Shown here in pieces: positions 6,463-7,324 of a DNA stretch of 7,324 nt. Under the pieces are notes generated by a model. The model did no database searches. It was not told the origin of the DNA and worked only from the letters and a program-made list of their open reading frames with translations. Made by a program: the position numbers and the translations under genes. Position 1 is the stretch's first letter; each line of letters begins with the position of its first letter. The DNA is taken from NCBI GenBank assembly GCA_949295755.1, contig CASFMG010000022.1:1-7324 (forward strand), written 5' to 3'. The DNA is from an uncultured Christensenella sp. Lineage in GTDB: Bacteria; Bacillota; Clostridia; Christensenellales; UBA1242.

Positions 6463-6485
6463 CCACATCTGTGGTTATTTTTATT
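6455..6485 (+). terminator. Rho-independent terminator closing the scpA-plsC gene block
   Basis: Arms AAAAATAACCACA (6455-6467) and TGTGGTTATTTTT (6470-6482) are perfectly complementary around the bases TC. In practice this is a CCAC/GTGG stem with a four-base loop, followed by a T-rich tail to 6485. The plsC stop codon (6460-6462) lies in the left arm. The A-run on the left gives the same form on the - strand, so it may work in both directions. Confidence 0.9.
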
Positions 6486-6514
6486 AGACAAAATAGTTTT
6501 AGGTTTGTTATATT
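6485..6514 (+). promoter_or_regulatory. Probable housekeeping promoter of the S1-like gene (extended -10)
   Basis: TAGACA (6485-6490) matches the -35 consensus TTGACA at five of six bases. TATATT (6509-6514) matches TATAAT at five of six, with a spacer of 18 and a TG one base upstream (6506-6507), giving an extended -10. Transcription would start near 6521, leaving a leader of about 23 bases. The position right behind a terminator and before a gene supports the call. Confidence 0.65.
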
Positions 6515-6533
6515 ATTATTAGATTGATTTGTT

Positions 6534-6538
6534 AGGAG
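6534..6538 (+). promoter_or_regulatory. Ribosome binding site of the S1-like gene
   Basis: AGGAG lies 5 bases before the ATG at 6544 and fixes the start of the last gene. Confidence 0.75.
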
Positions 6539-6543
6539 AAAAA

Positions 6544-7324
6544 ATGGAAGAGGTCAAATTTGATTTAAACTCTATTGATAAAACTTTTGCTAAATATAAA
6601 AAAAATGATATTTATGATGGTGTTGTTGTTTTAAAACGTGAAGACGGAGTTGTTTTTAACATAGGTGGAAAATCTGATGCGTTTATAAACAAAAACGATT
6701 TTACTGATTATAATCAAATAAAAATTGGTGATAGATTTAAAGTCGCAATACTTGGCACAAAAACAGAAGACGGAATGGTTGAAGTTTCAAAAAAAATTGC
6801 AGATAACATAATTATTGGTTCAACAACAGCGGAAAAATTAAAAATTGGTTCAGAATTTTCGTTTTATGTTACAGGAATTAAAAATGGAACTTTAATTTCA
6901 AAATTAGGAATGTACGATGTTGTTGTTCCACACGATGAAATTGATATTTATTTAAAAAATTTAAACTTTTACTTGAATAAACAACAAACGGGAATTGTAA
7001 CAGAAATAAATAAGGAACAAAAACTTATTGTTTGTTCTATGAAATTGTTAAAAGAACAAATAAAAGAAAGTCAAGAAAATTTATTTTGGAATAGTATTTT
7101 TATAAATAAAATTGTAAAAGGTAAAGTTGAAAAAATAATGCCATATGGTGCATTTATTGACGTTGAAGGCGTTTCTTGTTTTATTCATATATCTGACTTA
7201 GCATATGAAAGAGTAAATAATGTTGCAGATTATATTAAAGTAAACGAAACATACAACTTTAGGGTAATTAAAGTAGATAAGCAAAATAAAAAAGTTTCAC
7301 TCGGATTAATACAACTTGGAGAAA
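6544..7324 (+). CDS. S1 RNA-binding domain protein, ribosomal protein S1-like, 3'-truncated by the window edge
   Basis: S1-domain proteins of this type bind single-stranded RNA and, as ribosomal protein S1 or its Bacillota homologue YpfD, associate with mRNA and the small ribosomal subunit. The frame is open from the ATG to the end of the window (260 full codons), so the C terminus is missing. Three S1-like repeats can be seen. The first is at about 21-84 (IYDGVVV through VEVSKK). The second, at about 97-168, is degenerate and lacks the usual G-[AF]-F core. The third, at about 189-257, is the best conserved, with GKVEKIMPYGAFIDVEGV (194-211), FIHISDL and KVSLGL. Arrangement with a weak second repeat is known in bacterial S1 proteins. 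The gene has its own promoter behind the terminator. Its place after cmk-plsC matches ypfD/rpsA in Bacillota. Whether it is a full ribosomal S1 depends on the unseen repeats. Confidence 0.88.
   Translation, partial: MEEVKFDLNSIDKTFAKYKKNDIYDGVVVLKREDGVVFNIGGKSDAFINKNDFTDYNQIKIGDRFKVAILGTKTEDGMVEVSKKIADNIIIGSTTAEKLKIGSEFSFYVTGIKNGTLISKLGMYDVVVPHDEIDIYLKNLNFYLNKQQTGIVTEINKEQKLIVCSMKLLKEQIKESQENLFWNSIFINKIVKGKVEKIMPYGAFIDVEGVSCFIHISDLAYERVNNVADYIKVNETYNFRVIKVDKQNKKVSLGLIQLGE

Noticed and set aside
1..7324. Mobile elements, CRISPR arrays, tRNA/rRNA genes, riboswitches, toxin-antitoxin or defence genes
   Set aside because: I looked for these and saw none. Nearly every base is accounted for by conserved housekeeping genes with normal motifs.

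Overview
The window is an A+T-rich stretch (roughly 30% G+C, judged by eye) of a bacterial chromosome. It is almost fully coding, with every gene on the + strand. Strong AAGGAG-type ribosome binding sites, a ScpA/ScpB condensin pair, a GerW/YtfJ-like protein next to a DUF2953 protein, and a cmk-plsC-S1 gene order all point to Bacillota, most likely a low-G+C member of Clostridia. TGA is used as a stop codon by four genes (stops ending at 1823, 3310, 4016 and 5235). Together with an exported peptidoglycan carboxypeptidase, this argues against a Mollicutes-like organism. The exact taxon cannot be read from the sequence.

Layout. Bases 1-480 hold the 3' part of scpA, which overlaps scpB (455-1201). 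After a 43-base gap comes a small membrane protein of the DUF2953/YtfI type (1245-1823). It overlaps a ytfJ/gerW-like gene (1789-2193), which in turn overlaps an exported D-Ala-D-Ala carboxypeptidase (2174-3310). There follow, with spacings from +4 to -4 bases, rluB (3315-4016), a YhiN/HI0933-type flavoprotein (4021-5235), cmk (5232-5888) and plsC (5890-6462). Overlapping or nearly touching ends suggest that all nine genes can be read as one long transcript. A clear rho-independent terminator closes it at the plsC stop codon. A new promoter with an extended -10 then drives a ribosomal protein S1-like gene (6544 to the window end, incomplete).

Functionally this is a housekeeping block: chromosome segregation (ScpAB), cell-wall trimming (carboxypeptidase), 23S rRNA modification (RluB), pyrimidine nucleotide supply (CMP kinase), phospholipid synthesis (PlsC) and mRNA/ribosome interaction (S1 domains). 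The order resembles that known from clostridia, but spmA/spmB, often found between the carboxypeptidase and rluB, and ispH, often found between plsC and S1, are not here.

I found no mobile element, CRISPR array, RNA gene or defence system, and nothing I can honestly present as an undescribed system. The most unusual structural signal is a perfect 16-base-arm inverted repeat inside rluB (3460-3495).
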